This document shows positions 22,657 through 33,930 of a stretch of 64,000 nucleotides of DNA, one piece after another. The stretch spans positions 868,001 to 932,000 of the forward strand of contig JANEZZ010002683.1 of assembly GCA_026122225.1 (NCBI GenBank). Direction: 5' to 3'. Position 1 is the first letter of the stretch. The number at the start of each line of letters is the position of its first letter. A program made the translations under genes and the position numbers. The DNA comes from Heloderma charlesbogerti. Lineage: Eukaryota > Chordata > Lepidosauria > Squamata > Helodermatidae. Below the pieces are notes generated by a model, which saw only the letters and a program-made list of their open reading frames with translations, had not been told where the DNA came from and ran no database searches.

Positions 22657-23597
22657 CTCCAAAAGATATAAATTTAAAGTTTCAAAAATTTAGGACGGGG
22701 AGCCTACAAGCCAGGAATCTGAAAATTTCTTTATGGATTTGGTACTTCTACAACAGGATTTGCAGCAAAAGAAGCTGCTTGCAGAGCCTTTGCAGACACA
22801 AGAGGTAAGTGTTTCATTGAGAATATGAACAGGCAAGCTGTGGGCCCAGATGGTTTTCCTATAGAATGGCATAACGCACTCTTAGATTTTTTGACTCCTA
22901 AGCTTTTCTGTCTTTATCATGACTTGTTTATCAGGAACTTTACCCATTCTTTTATATGATGCTTATATATCAGTTATCCCTAAACCCGGCAAAAACCATA
23001 TCAACTGTGCAAATTATAGGCCAGTTTCCTTAATGTGGATGCTAAAATGTTAATGGCAGTCTGAATTAATGTCTGTAGGTGGTATTAAGACACACAAAGT
23101 AGTTACTAAATGGGAACTTTGTTGTTGCCCAAAAATGATTAAGTATATTGGCTTATTAGTGCCTAGAGGTATCTTGCAAATGATTGAACAGAATATAAGT
23201 GTGTTACTGGAGGAAATTTCTCCTGACTTGGAAAGATGGGCATCACTTAATTTAAGTACTTGGGGTAAGGTTAATATACTTAAGATGAATGTCCTGCCAC
23301 AGGTAATTTATGTTTTATATAGTATTCCTTTATTCATTCCTCAGACATATTTTCAAAAACTTTATGCAGCATTTTGGAAGTTTAGTGGGGAGGAGCTCTC
23401 CTCCGCATGCTTCACTGAAGAGGATGTAGTTGTCAATTAAAGAGGGGGAAATTAATTTTACAGATCTTAGTTTATATCATAAAGCTTACTTGTTAACCCC
23501 CACTAAGTGGAAAACCACTTTTTCCTTTAATACTCCTCCATGGGATGTGTAGGACTCGAATTATTCGGCACCTCTTTGGGGCTGGATGGTATTAGGG

Positions 23598-24162
23598 TCA
23601 AAGAATCAGAATAGTAGGGTTGGAAGGGGCCTACAAGGCCATTGAGTCCAACCCCCTGCTCAATGCAGGAATCCAAGTCAGAGCATCCCTGACAGATGGC
23701 TGTCCAGCCTCGTCTTGAAGGCCTCCAGTGTGTGAGAGCCCACCACCTCCCTAGGGAATTGGTTCCGTTGTCGCATTGCTCTAACAGTCAGGAAGTTTTT
23801 CCTGACGTTCAGCCGGAATCTGGCTTCCTGTAACTTGAGCCCATTATTCTCTGTCCTGCACTCTGGGATGATTGAGAAGAAATCCTGGCCTTCCTCTCTG
23901 TGACAACCTTTCAAGTACTTGAAGAGCACTATCCTATCTCCCCTCAGTCTTCTCAAGGCTAAACATGCCCAGTTCTTTCAGTCTCTCCTCATAGGGCTTT
24001 GTTTCCAGTCCCCTGATCATCTTTGTTGCCCTCCTCTGAACCCTCTCCAGCTTGTCTGCATCCTTCTTAAAGTGTGGTGCCCAGAACTGGACACAGTACT
24101 CCAGATGAGGCCTAAGCAGTGCTGAGTAGAGGGGAACTAGTACTTCCTGGGATTTGGAAGCT
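23598..24162 (-). pseudogene. CR1 LINE, 3' part (segment 1 of 3)
   Basis: It begins with the complete CR1 3' end (agaatcagaatagtaggg, caaggccattgagtccaacc) and runs upstream through the ORF2 C-terminus. Minus-strand frames give [17 protein letters not shown] (23956), RFRLNVRKNFLTVRAMRQRN and FPREVVGSHTLEAFKTRLD. It is interrupted at 24162 by BovB and resumes at 27319. The flank TTAGGGTC at the left (about 23590) recurs at the far side (29474-29481), which supports a single insertion into the L1. Confidence 0.85.
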
Positions 24163-27100
24163 TGTTGTTCAGTCGTTCAGTCGTGTCCGACTCTTCGTGA
24201 CCCCATGGACCATAGCACGCCAGGCCTTCCTGTCCTGCGCTCTCTCCCGGAGCGTGCTCAAGTTCATATTCACTGCATCGGTGATGCTATCTAGCCATCT
24301 CATCCTCTGCCGTCCCCTTCTCCTTTTGCCGTCAGTCTTTCCCAGCATCAGGGTCTTTTCCAGAGAGTTTTCTCTTCGCATTAGGTGGCCAAAATATTTC
24401 AGCTTCAGCTTCAGCATCTGTCCTTCCAATGAGCACTCAGGGTTGATTTCCTTTAGGATTGACAGATTTGACCTCCTTGCAGTCCAGGGGACTCGTAAGA
24501 GTCTTCTCCAGCACCACAGTTCGAAAGCATCGATTCTTCGGCGCTCAGCCTTCCTTATAGTCCAGCTCTCACAGCCATACATTACTACTGGGAAACCATA
24601 GCTTTGATTAGACGGACCTTTGTCGGCAAGGTGATGTCTCTGCTTCTTACTATGCTGTCTAGGTTTGCCATAGCTTTCCTCCCAAGGAGCAAGCATCTTT
24701 TAATTTCATGGCTACAGTCACTGTCTGCAGTGATCTTGGACCCCAAGAAAGTAAAATCTGACACTGCTTCCATTTCTTCCCCTTCTGTATGCCAGGAAGT
24801 GATAGGGCCAGATGCCATGATCTTAGTTTTCTTAATGTTGAGTTTCAAACCAGCTTTTGCACTCTCTCCACTTTCACCCTCAACAAGAGGCTCTTGAGAT
24901 CCTCTTTGCTTTCTGCCATTAGGGTGGTATCGTCTGCATATCGGAGGTTGTTGATAATTCTCCCAGCAATCTTAATTCCGACCTCTGATTCATCCAAACC
25001 GGCATTTCTCATGATGTACTCTGTATATAAGTTAAATAAGCAGGGTGACAATATGCAGCCTTGTCGTACTCCTTTCCCAATTTTGAACCACTCAGTTGTT
25101 CCATGTCTGGTTCTTACTGTTGCTTCTTGACCCTCATACAGGTTTCTCAGGAGACAGGTAAGGTGGTCTGGTACTCCCATCACTTTAAGAATTTGCCACA
25201 GTTTGTTGTGATCCACACAATCAAAGGCTTTAGCGTAGTCAATGAAGCAGAAATAGACATTTTTCTGGAATTCTCCTGCTTTCTCCATGATGCAGCGAAT
25301 GTTGGCGATTTGATCTCTAGTTCCTCTGCCTCTTCGAAACCCAGCTTGTACTTCCGGTAGTTCTCGGTTCGCATACTGCTGAAGCCTAGCTTGTAGGATT
25401 TTGAGCATCACCTTGCTGGCATGTGAAATGAGCGCAATTGTGCGGTAGTTTGAACACTCTTTGGCATTGCCCTTCTTTGGAATTGGAATGTAAACTGACC
25501 TTTTCCAGTCTTGCGGCCATTGTTGAGTGTTCCAAATTTGTTGGCATATTGAATGCAGCACTTTAACAGCATCATGTTTTAGGATTTTAAATAGCTCAGC
25601 TGGAATACTGTCATCTCCGCTAGCTTTGTTGTTACTAATGCTTCCTAAGGCCTACTTGACTTCACTCTCGAGGATGTCTGGCTCAAGTTCAGTGACCACA
25701 CTATCATGGCTATCAGGGACATTCAGATCTTTCCTGTATAGTTCTTTTGTGTATTCTTTCCACCTGTTCTTAATCTCATCTGCTTCTGTGAGGTCCCTGC
25801 CTTCTTTGTCCTTTATCATGCCCGTCTTTGCACAAAACGTTCCCTTGAGATCTCCAATTTTCTTGAAGAGATCTCTAGTCTTTCCCATTCTGTTGTTTTC
25901 CTCGATTTCCTTGCATTGTTCATTTAAGAAGGCCTTCTTGTCTCTCCTTGCTATTCTCTGGAACTCTGCATTCAGTTGGATATATCTTCCCCTTTCTCCC
26001 TTGCTTTTTGCTTCCCTTCTTTCCTCAGCTACTTGTAAAGCCTCATCAGACAGCCACTTTGCTTTCTTGCATTTCTTTTTCTTTGGGTGGGATTTCGTTG
26101 CTGCCTCCTGAACAATGTTATGGACCTCCGTCCATAGTTCCTCAGGCACTCTGTCTATCAGGTCTGATTTAGGTCATACCTGAATGGTTTAGTGGTTTTC
26201 CCTACATTCTTCAATTTCAGCCGAAATTTTGCAAGAAGCAGCTCATGATCTGAGCCACAGTCAGCTCCAGGTCTTGTTTTTACTGACTGTATGGAGCTTC
26301 TCCATCTTTGGCTGCAAAATACATAATCAATCTGATTTCGATATTGACCATCTGGTGATGTCCATGTGCAGAGTCGTCTCTTGTGCTGTTGGAAAAGAGT
26401 GTTTGCTATGATCAGCATGTTCTCTTGGCAAAACTCTATTAGCTTTTGTCCTGCTTCATTTTGTACACCAAGGCCATGCCTGCCTGTTATCCCGGTGATT
26501 TCTTGACTTCCTACTTTAGCATTCCAATCCCCTATGATGAAGAGGACATCTTTTTTTGGTGTTAGTTCTAGAAGGTGTTGTAGGTCTTCATAGAATCGAT
26601 CAACCTCAGCTTCTTCGGCCTCAGTGGTTGGGGCATAGACTTGAATTACTGTGATGTTGAATGGTTTGCCTTGGATTCGTACTGAGATCATTCTATCGTT
26701 TTTGAGATTGTACCCCAGTACTGCTTTTCCCACCCTTTTGTTGACTATGAGTGCTACTCCATTTCTTCTAAGGGATTCTTGCCCACAATAGTAGATATGA
26801 TGGTCACCTGAATTAAATTCACCCATGCCTGTCCATTTTAGTTCGCTGATTCCCAAGATGTCGATGTTCAATCTTGCCATCTCATGTTTGACCACCTCCA
26901 GCTTACCTTGATTCATTGATCTGACATTCCAGGTTCCTAAACAATATTGTTCTTTACAGCATCGGATTTTCTTTTCACCACCAGACACATCCACAGCTGA
27001 GTGTCCTTTCGGCTTTGGCCCAGCCGCTTCATTCTTTCTGGCGCTACTTGGAAATACCCTCTGCTCTTCCCCAGTAGACACCTTCCGACCTGAGGGTCTC

Positions 27101-27318
27101 ATCTTCTGGCGTTATATCTTTTAGCCTTGTGATACATTCCATGGGGTTTTCTTGGCAAGAATACTGGAGTGGGTTGCCATTTCCTTCTCCAGTGGACCAC
27201 ATTTTGTCAGAACTCTCTGCCATGACCTGTCCGTCTTGGGTGGCCCTGCACGGTATAGCTTATGGCTTCACTGAGTTATGCAAGCCCCTTCGCCACAACA
27301 AGGCAGTGATCCATAAAG
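24163..27318 (-). mobile_element. BovB (RTE) LINE with both ends, copy 2
   Basis: About 3.15 kb, the usual BovB size, flanked by a 14-bp duplication GGGATTTGGAAGCT (24149-24162, 27319-27332). The 3' end is tgttgttcagtcgttcag in plus-strand view. The polyprotein is encoded on the minus strand. The endonuclease (CLGTWNVRSMNQGKLE at 26940, VYAPTTEAEEAE, IIGDWNAKVG, GSDHELL) is followed by the reverse transcriptase (IPIPKKGNAKECSNYRTIAL, FIDYAKAFDCVDHNKLW near 25240, YADDTTLMAES near 24945) and the C-terminal WCWRRLLRVPWTARRSN and GHLMRRENSLEKTLM blocks. Confidence 0.92.
24169..27102 (-). pseudogene. BovB endonuclease-reverse transcriptase, disabled
   Basis: The frame is broken at several places that can be located by comparison with copies 1, 3 and 4. 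There is a short deletion near 27083 upstream of GEEQRVFPSSARK. About 50 bp are missing near 26165 (present in copy 1 at 20437-20487). A CAG-to-TAG change near 25651 (EVKQALGSI becomes a stop) and a frameshift near 24860 after LLLRVK follow. A lost A near 24595 lies in the PVVMYGCESW block. The catalytic YADD of the reverse transcriptase is intact. The lesions are few for a squamate BovB, so the copy is not very old. Confidence 0.85.
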
Positions 27319-27849
27319 GGGATTTGGAAGCTATGCTTCTATTAATGCAGCCCAAAAGAGCATTTGCCTGTTTTGCAGCCACATCACATTGTTGGCTCAT
27401 CTTCAGCTTGTGATCGACAACAATTCCAAGATCCTTCTCGCTTGTAGTGTTGTTGAGCCACATATCCCCCATCTTGTGACTGTGCATTTGGTTTCTTTTT
27501 CCTAGGTGCAGAACTTGGCATTTATCCCTATTAAATGTCATTCTGTTGTTTTCTGCCCAGCGCTCCAGTCTATCCAGATCACTTTGAATTTTGTTTCTGT
27601 CTTCCAAAGTATTAGCTATCCCGCCCAATTTTGTGTCATCTGTAAATCTGATCAGCATTCCCTGCACCTCCTCCTCCAAGTCATTAATAAAAATGTTGAA
27701 GAGCACTAGGCCCAGGACTGAGCCCTGTGGGACACTGCTCATTACCTCTCCCCAGTTTGAGAAGGTCCCATTGATAAACACTCTTTGAGTCCAGTTCTGT
27801 CGCCAACTGTGGATCCACCGGATCGTTGTTTCATCTAGCCCACTTTGAG
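27319..27849 (-). pseudogene. CR1 LINE ORF2 (segment 2 of 3)
   Basis: Minus-strand frame (27781-27260) reads FINGTFSNWGEVMSSVPQGS, VLGLVLFNIFINDL, RFTDDTKLGGIANTLEDRNK, then WAENNRMTFNRDKCQVLHLG and LGIVVDHKLKMSQQCDVAAK. This is an almost uninterrupted CR1 palm and thumb. FTDD stands where YADD or FADD is usual. Confidence 0.9.
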
Positions 27850-29146
27850 TGGTGATTGGGGGGAGGTCACCACTATCCGTGATCTCTGGTGTAGGTGTCT
27901 TTGAAGTGAAAAATAACCCCTCTCCCCTAGTACTACTTTCCCATTCAGCTTCACAGTGGATGACCTCAGGCTCTCTTTTGTTGTTCAGTCATTCAGTCGT
28001 GTCCGACTCTTCGTAACCCCATGGACCATATCATGCCAGGCCTTCCTGTCCTGCATTCTCTCCCGGAGCGTGCTCAAGTTCATATTCATTGCATTGGTGA
28101 TGCTATCTAGCCATCTCATCCTCTGCCGTCCCCTTCTCCTTTTGCCTTCAGTCTTTCCCAGCATCAGGGTCTTTTCTAGAGAGTTTTCTCTTCGCATTAG
28201 GTGGCCAAAATATTTCAGCTTCAGCTTCAGTATCTGTCCTTCCAAAGAGCACTCAGGGTTGATTTCCTTTAGGATGGACTGATTTGACCTCCTTGCAGTC
28301 CAGGGGACTCGTAAGAGTCTTCTCCAGCACCACAGTTCGAAAGCATCAATTCTTCGGTGCTCAGCCTTCCTTATAGTCCAGCTCTCACAGCCATACATTA
28401 CTACTGGAAAAACCATAGCTTTGATTAGATGGACCTTTGTCGGCAAGGTTATGTCTCTGCTTCTTACTATGCTGTCTAGGTTTGCCATAGCTTTCCTCCC
28501 AAGGAGCAAGCGTCTTTTAATTTCATGGCTACAGTCACCGTCTGCAGTGATCTTGGACCCCAAGAAAGTAAAATCTGTCACTGCTTCCATTTCTTCCCCT
28601 TCTATATGCCAGGAAGTGATGGGACCAGATGCCATGATCTTCGTTTTTTTAATGTTGAGTTTCAAACCAGCTTTTGCACTCCCCTCTTTCACCCTCAACA
28701 AGAGGCTCTTGAGATCCTCTTCGCTTTCTGCCATTAGGGTAGTATCGTCTGCATATCGGAGGTTGTTGATAATTTTCCCAGCAATCTTAATTCCGACCTC
28801 TGATTCATCCAACCCAGCTCTCTTTAAAGGCTCTCTTTAGCTGAATGAAATACACATTACCTGGGAAAACAGGCTGGCAGGCAGGCTGGCAGAAGAGTTT
28901 TGTGGCATGTGCTTTTCCAACAAACTCTCAAAGCACAGAGCTATAGCATTTCACTGGTTGCACAGAAGTGCATGAAATCTGGCCAATGGGCAGCTCCCAT
29001 GCCAATATCTCAAAGAAGCCTCATATTGGGCTGGCTTGCTTTGCAACACACAGTGCAGTATTATATTATTTAAATAATAGCTGTTAATGTGTGTAGTGCT
29101 TTGTCCACTGTATTTTGAAATGTGGACTTGTGTGTAGTGCTTCGCC
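27850..29146. other. insert of uncertain origin between duplicated CR1 segments
   Basis: CR1 bases 27756-27849 are repeated at 29147-29239. Between them lie about 120 bp of unrecognised DNA, a BovB fragment (27979-28817) and about 300 bp of unrecognised DNA (28839-29146). Confidence 0.5.
27979..28817 (-). pseudogene. BovB LINE, 5'-truncated, copy 3
   Basis: Flanked by the 10-bp duplication GGCTCTCTTT (27969-27978, 28829-28838), with an 11-bp filler (ctctctttaaa) at the truncated 5' end. One open frame (28812-27985, minus) covers the end of the reverse transcriptase from DESEVGIKIAGKIINNLRYA through YADDTTLMAES, SWHIEGEEMEAVTDFTFLG, PVVMYGCESWTIRKAEHRR to the natural C-terminus. The 275 codons have no stop, the best preserved BovB stretch in the window. 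Confidence 0.9.
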
Positions 29147-29476
29147 TTTGAGAAGGTCCCATTGATAAGCACTCTTTGAGTCCAATTCTATAGCCAACTG
29201 TGGATCCACAGTTCGTTGTTTCATCTAGCCCACTTTGAGCTAGTTTGCTCATCAGGATATCATGGGGCACTTTGTCGAAAGCTTTGCTGAAGTTGAGGTA
29301 TCTGATGTCTACAGCATTCCCACGGTCTACAAGGGATGTTACTTGATCAAAAAATGAGATCAGATTCGTCTGGCAGGATTTGTTCTTGACAAATCCATGT
29401 TGACTTCGAGTAATCACTGCATTGTTTTCAAGGTGCTTACAGATGGATTATTTTATCATCTGCTCCAGAATTTTAG
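29147..29476 (-). pseudogene. CR1 LINE ORF2 (segment 3 of 3)
   Basis: Minus-strand reading: SQHGFVKNKSCQTNLISFFD, VTSLVDRGNAVDI, YLNFSKAFDKVPHDILMSKL. It starts with a 93-bp repeat of the end of segment 2 and is truncated 5' at about 29474, next to the hAT element. Confidence 0.85.
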
Positions 29477-29542
29477 GGTCTAGGCAGGGGTGTCGCTAGG
29501 GTCTTAAAACATCCGGGCCACAAGCCCATAACACAAATTTGC

Positions 29543-29582
<40 letters not shown>
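29543..29582. repeat. (TA)n(CA)n microsatellite
   Basis: TA repeats pass directly into CA repeats. More TG-rich sequence follows to 29645. Confidence 0.9.
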
Positions 29583-29845
29583 GTCTAAGCACACGTCTAA
29601 TGTGTGTGTGTGGTGCATGCATGTAGTGTGCTTGCGTGTGTGTATAGATTACATACATACATGCATAAGAAGTGTGCACTGACCCCCCCCCCCACTTCAA
29701 CTCAGACCCCGATTCAGCAGTTTGGAAAACATCCCACTTCTGCTCAGGCCAATTTGTAGTCAGACCACTTCAGCTCAGCACCAAACCTGTGTCAAGGTTT
29801 GGAAAAATGAGTCTTTATGCTTCCTGTTGACTACTATGGGAAATT

Positions 29846-30556
29846 TAGGGGTGTACGAAACCCCACTCACCTGTGTCTGTGGGGGGTCTGCCGGGGGGGG
29901 AGGCGATCCGTTCCTCCCCCCCCCCCCGGAATCCTCCCCGGCTGGCACTGCTCCGCGGTGCCGCTGGCCGGGCCCATCCGCAGTTGGACCTCCGTCTGCT
30001 GCTAGGCTGTTGCGGCCGCAAATGGCATCCTGCGTAGAGGACGCCATTTGCGTCCCCCCTGTAGCTGTGATAGGCTACACAAATACTTACATAGCCTATC
30101 ACGGCAAAGTGCAGGGACGCAAATGGCATCCGCTACGCTATTTGCGTCCCTGTTCTTTGCAGTAATAGACTACGTAAATGTTTAATTAATTTAAATGTTT
30201 ACATAGCCTATTACTGCAAAGAAAAGGGACGCAAATGGCGTAGCGGATGCCATTTGCGTTCCTGCTCTTTGCTGTGATAGGCTACGTAAGTATTTACGTA
30301 GCCTATCACGGCTAAAGCGGGGACGCAAATGGCATTCCCTATGCAGGACGCCATTTGCGGTGACACACCGGAGCAGGAGACTGCAGCAGCCGGATCTGGA
30401 CCCACCAGAGGCAGGTAGGATCCGGTCCGCGGGGACTTTGCGGGGTGGCGGTGGGAGCAGGTCGTTCCGCCACAGACTCCGGAGTCACTGGACTCACAGT
30501 CACGGAGTCACTCACGGACTCACTGGGGTCTGTGGTGGAATTTTCCGCTATCCCTA
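29846..30556. mobile_element. palindromic hAT-like MITE, copy B
   Basis: A 711-bp element with ends TAGGGGTGTACGAAA and CCGCTATCCCTA and a perfect duplication GGGAAATT (29838-29845, 30557-30564). It contains linked hairpins around 30060-30310 with arms tgataggctacgtaa/ttacgtagcctatcac and acgcaaatgg/ccatttgcgt. The left outward splice donor is CAG/GTGAGT (minus strand, 29865-29870). The right one is weakened (GTAGGA at 30414). It lies inside the 4.6-kb hAT element. Confidence 0.8.
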
Positions 30557-31139
30557 GGGAAATTAGAAAAAATGTAACTTTTTTCTCTTGGTCAGAACTG
30601 GATAATTTCAGGCATAGTAGCCCCCTAGAAGGGGATTACACCTGCCCAATGTCAGAAAAATAGGTGCAGGGTTTATATTTTCTTTTAAAGGGAACTTCCA
30701 ATAACGTTTTTTATTCAATGGAAGAATTGGATAAACATTTCAGGATTCATTGCCCCATTAGAGGAGATCATGTCTGCCAAATTTCAGAATGCTAGCCACA
30801 AGGGTTTTTGTGCAAGGGTGGTCTTGACATTTGGAGGTCTCCAAAAGAAGACATACTTACCTCCTGTGTTCCTTGTGGACCATTGTTCTGAAAATTACAG
30901 GCAGCCTACAGTTGTCCCTAAGTAAGAAACCAGCAAAGTTTCAGAAGGATAGGTGCAGCAGTTCATGTGGAAGGGGAGTTCTCTAGTTTTGGGGAGGGAG
31001 GGATTTGCTTTCCCTTCCATTCACCCCTTCCCCAATAGTTTTTGGGTAAATTTGTAAGAAAATGTACAGGTCATTAGAGGTATCCCCCAGGCAAGAAACC
31101 TGCAAAGTTTCTGAAGGATATACATGCATTCTAATTTAG

Positions 31140-31320
31140 AATTACTAGAATTTATTTACTTTTCACCAGTGTTAGCAGCAGGGGAACATGGGTGGGAAGG
31201 TGCTATTGCACTCATGTTCTGCTTGTGGGTTTCCTATGGGTATCTGGTTGGCCACTGTGTGAACAGAATGCTGGACTAGATAGACCTTGGTCTGATGCAG
31301 CACAGCTGTTCTTATGTTCT
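31140..31320 (+). repeat. SINE-like dispersed sequence
   Basis: ggccactgtgtgaacagaat, gctggactagatagacc and tcttatgttcttaa are a pattern common in squamate DNA. Family not named. Confidence 0.45.
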
Positions 31321-31809
31321 TAAAGAAAGAGTGCCTCTGAGCATGTGCAGGATGTTTTTCTTTCACCACTGAGCACTTACATTCTCCCACTACCAATTCT
31401 ATTCCCCTCCATGCAACCATCCCTCCTCATCCTACCATCCTCCAGCAACTCTTCATAAAAACTGATGTCTTGTTTTGTGCAACTCTTCTCTACCTCCTCC
31501 TTGTTATGCACAAGCTCTCATTGTATCTGCCTCCCTATAACTTAATTTGTGCCAAGACTTCACCAGGATTCAGCCAATGAGTCCATTTTCAAAACTAGGG
31601 CTAAGTTATGGAGAAATTCTGAGCATGCACTAAGTGCCTTTCTCTCACCACTGCACTGAAGCTAGAGTTCATGCAAAAAAAAACCCCAAACCCACAAATG
31701 ACAAAACATGCACAGGACTGAGCAGAAAGGGTAGTCAATTCATTAGACAGAATTGGGTAGGCACTGTATTAAGCCTGCTCACAGTTCCATGCTCACAACT
31801 CAGGACGTA

Positions 31810-31950
31810 TTTCTGAGTAAACATGCAGAACATCAGGGTGCAAACCTCCCTGCAAAAGTAACTTGTACTAGAATCCTTTGCACACTTTCCTGAGGGTAAG
31901 CCTCATTAAACATAATGGGACTTCTCAGTAGGCATATGTAGGATTGCATA
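31810..31950 (+). repeat. dispersed repeat fragment, same family as 1837
   Basis: ttctgagtaaacatgc, cattaaacataatgggac and catatgtaggattgca. Confidence 0.5.
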
Positions 31951-32024
31951 AGTTAGCAATATTTATCTCCCCTCCACTTAAAAAACAAACCAAAAACTCC
32001 TATTTTTATTAAAGCTTTCTGTTC

Positions 32025-32100
32025 AGAGGAACATAGGCAGCTGCCTTGTACTGAGTCAGACCCTGGGCCCATCTAGCACAGCTGATTGGATCCTTTGCAG
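32025..32100 (+). repeat. SINE-like dispersed sequence
   Basis: gaacataggcagctgcc, tactgagtcagaccc and cccatctagcacagc match a pattern common in squamate DNA. Confidence 0.45.
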
Positions 32101-32254
32101 TTCTGAAGCTGCTAAACTTCTGCAGAATCCAAAGGTTCCAGTTCGGGGCAGTAAAGTCAGATGCTGTGTGAAATACCAGTATTTCACATGGAGCGCTTTC
32201 TTCCCTTCCTTCTCCCTCTTCAAAATTTCATTGCAGGCAAGCTCACAACAGTGG

Positions 32255-33102
32255 TAGGGTTGTACGAAAGTTCCGCCACGGATCTCGGGGAGGCCGAACG
32301 CCTGAAATCGGTGGCGGAACGGCCCGCCACCCCCCCCCCCGGAACGGGACTTACCTTGGGCAGATCTTCCTGGCGGCTCCAGCGGCGGAGGTGCGGCAGC
32401 AGCCGGTCTTCCAACTGGCTGCCACTGCTGCCATTTCCAGTAAAAAAAAAAAAAAAACCGTGATAGGCTACGTAAAGATTTACATAGCCTATCACAGCTA
32501 GATTTTAAAAAAACACCGTGATAGACTACGTAAATGTTTACGTAGCCTATCACAGCTGACTTTTAAAAAAAACCGCACGTACGCAAATGTGTTCCTTTTG
32601 TATTCCTTATTTTGGCACGTCTTATTCTACGTAAACATTTACGTAGACTAAGACGGCGAAAATAAGGGGAACAGAGCACAAATAGCGTAGACGCTACGCT
32701 ATTTGCGTTCCCCTTATTTTCGCCGTCTTAGTCTACGTAATGGCGGCGGCCGTGGCCGCCGCCATTTGTGTATGCACGTTTGTTTGTTTTTTAAATCAGC
32801 CATGATAGGCTACGTAAACATTTATGTAGCCTATCACGGCTGACTGCAGGGACACAAACGGCGGCGGCTACGGCCGCCACCATTTGCATCCCTGCTAGCC
32901 AGCGGCCGGATGTCCAGCTGCTGGCAGAGCCGGCCGGTGGCTCCGCAGAATCGCTGCGGAGCACAGCCGGCCGGCCAGGATTCTGGGGGGGAGGGACGAA
33001 GTGCCTCCCCCCCCGGCCAGGATTCTAGGGGGAGGGACGGAACGCCTCCCCCCCAGCATCAACATAATCCGTGGAAAGGTAAGTCACTTTCGTACATCCC
33101 TA
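32255..33102. mobile_element. palindromic hAT-like MITE, copy C
   Basis: Left end TAGGGTTGTACGAAAG followed by a ttccgccacggatctcgg segment as in E, F and I. Right end GTAAGTCACTTTCGTACATCCCTA in shortened form. Flanks are AACAGTGG and TACAGTGG with one extra A. Internal hairpins are ccgtgataggctacgtaa arms (32459, 32517), acgtaaacatttacgt (32632) and the long ggggaac...gttcccc arms around 32690. Outward donors occur at 32349-32354 (minus) and 33079-33084 (plus). Near the right end a GC-rich unit of about 45 bp (ggccaggattctgggggg) is repeated twice. Confidence 0.8.
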
Positions 33103-33289
33103 ATACAGTGGGCATGTAAGAGCGGAAAAGAAAAGTAGGGGGAGAGAGGTTTTTTGCACCTCAAAAAAACCCTGCACCAGAGATTAGGGATAGTGACCTC
33201 CTAATGGTCACCTTAAACACCTTCTGATTAGGATCTCTAATCCCCTGGGCGACTTGACAGTTTTTATTTTTTGTTTTAGACTTTGAGAA

Positions 33290-33930
33290 AAGGAAATTTT
33301 ACACATGGCTAGCGCAAAAGCCACTGGACCTAAGTATCTGAAATTTGGTAGGTTCAATCAGATCCATAGGGCCTGCTAGGTCCCCAAATCCCATGAATTT
33401 ATGTGGAAGCACAAAAAAATTATTGCTCTTTACTTAGATAGAGTTTCTTTGAAAAAGCAAATTTTACTTGTGACTAGCACAAAAGCCACTGGACCTAACT
33501 GTCTGAAATTGGGCAGGTTCCATCAGCTCCATGGGGGCTGCCAGGTTTCCAAATTCCATACACATATGTGGAAGAACAAAGAAATTATAGCTCTTTGCTT
33601 TGACACATTTTCTTGGAAAAAGGAAATTTTACCTGTGGCTAGCACAAAAGCCACTAGGCTTAACTGTCTGAAATTTGGCAGGCTCAGTCATCTGTATGGG
33701 GGCTGGCAGGTACCCAAATTCCATGCATGTATGTGGAAGCACAAAAAAAATAGCTCTTTGCTTTGACAGATTTTCTTGAAAATAGCAAAACTTACCTGTG
33801 ACTAGCACAAAAGCCACTGGACCTAACTGCCTGAAATTTGGTAGGCTCAGTCAGCTCCTTAGGGCCTGCTAGGTCCCCAAATTCCATGAATTTATGTGGA
33901 AGCACAAAACAATTATAGCTCTTCTAATTT
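33290..33930 (+). repeat. 165-bp tandem repeat, four units
   Basis: ctagc(a/g)caaaagccact begins at 33309, 33474, 33639 and 33802, giving steps of 165, 165 and 163. Each unit includes gtctgaaatttggcagg-like, gctgccagg-like and tatgtggaagcac. 165 is 55 codons, and one plus frame (33401-33766) stays open through more than two units (STKATGPNCLKLGRF, then STKATRLNCLKFGRL). No start context or relation to known proteins is seen. Confidence 0.85.

Larger units (their letters stand above)
21683..23597 (+). pseudogene. L1-type LINE ORF2 remnant, upstream part
   Basis: Plus-strand frames give ELALTDAWRMLHP (21790), the C-terminal endonuclease block of L1. They then give the linker IALWKYQQKEKR (21983), YWEGGERPGKILA (22513), the reverse transcriptase start GPDGFPIEWHNALLDF (22849), SVIPKPGKNHINCANYRPVS (22973) and, after a large deletion of the catalytic palm, IKYIGLLVPRG (23140), WASLNLSTWGKVNILKMNVL (23238) and FQKLYAAFWKF (23350). 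A GGINFTDLSLYHKAYLL-like block follows near 23450. The element continues at 34110 beyond nested insertions. Confidence 0.8.

Noticed and set aside
22990..23440. Apparent separate gene with a start at 23069
   Set aside because: The translation is the C-terminal third of L1 ORF2 after an internal deletion, not an independent gene.
24119..24601. Plus-strand open frames of 100-190 codons across the BovB copies (also 20.0-20.4, 25.5-26.1, 27.9-28.3, 53.5 kb)
   Set aside because: They recur in each BovB copy only because they are the antisense of its coding region; the minus strand carries the recognised enzyme motifs.
29473..33119. Possible CRISPR-like or satellite array because of many repeated palindromes
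   Set aside because: The repeats are hairpin modules of individual transposons with their own target duplications, spacing is irregular, and the genome is vertebrate.
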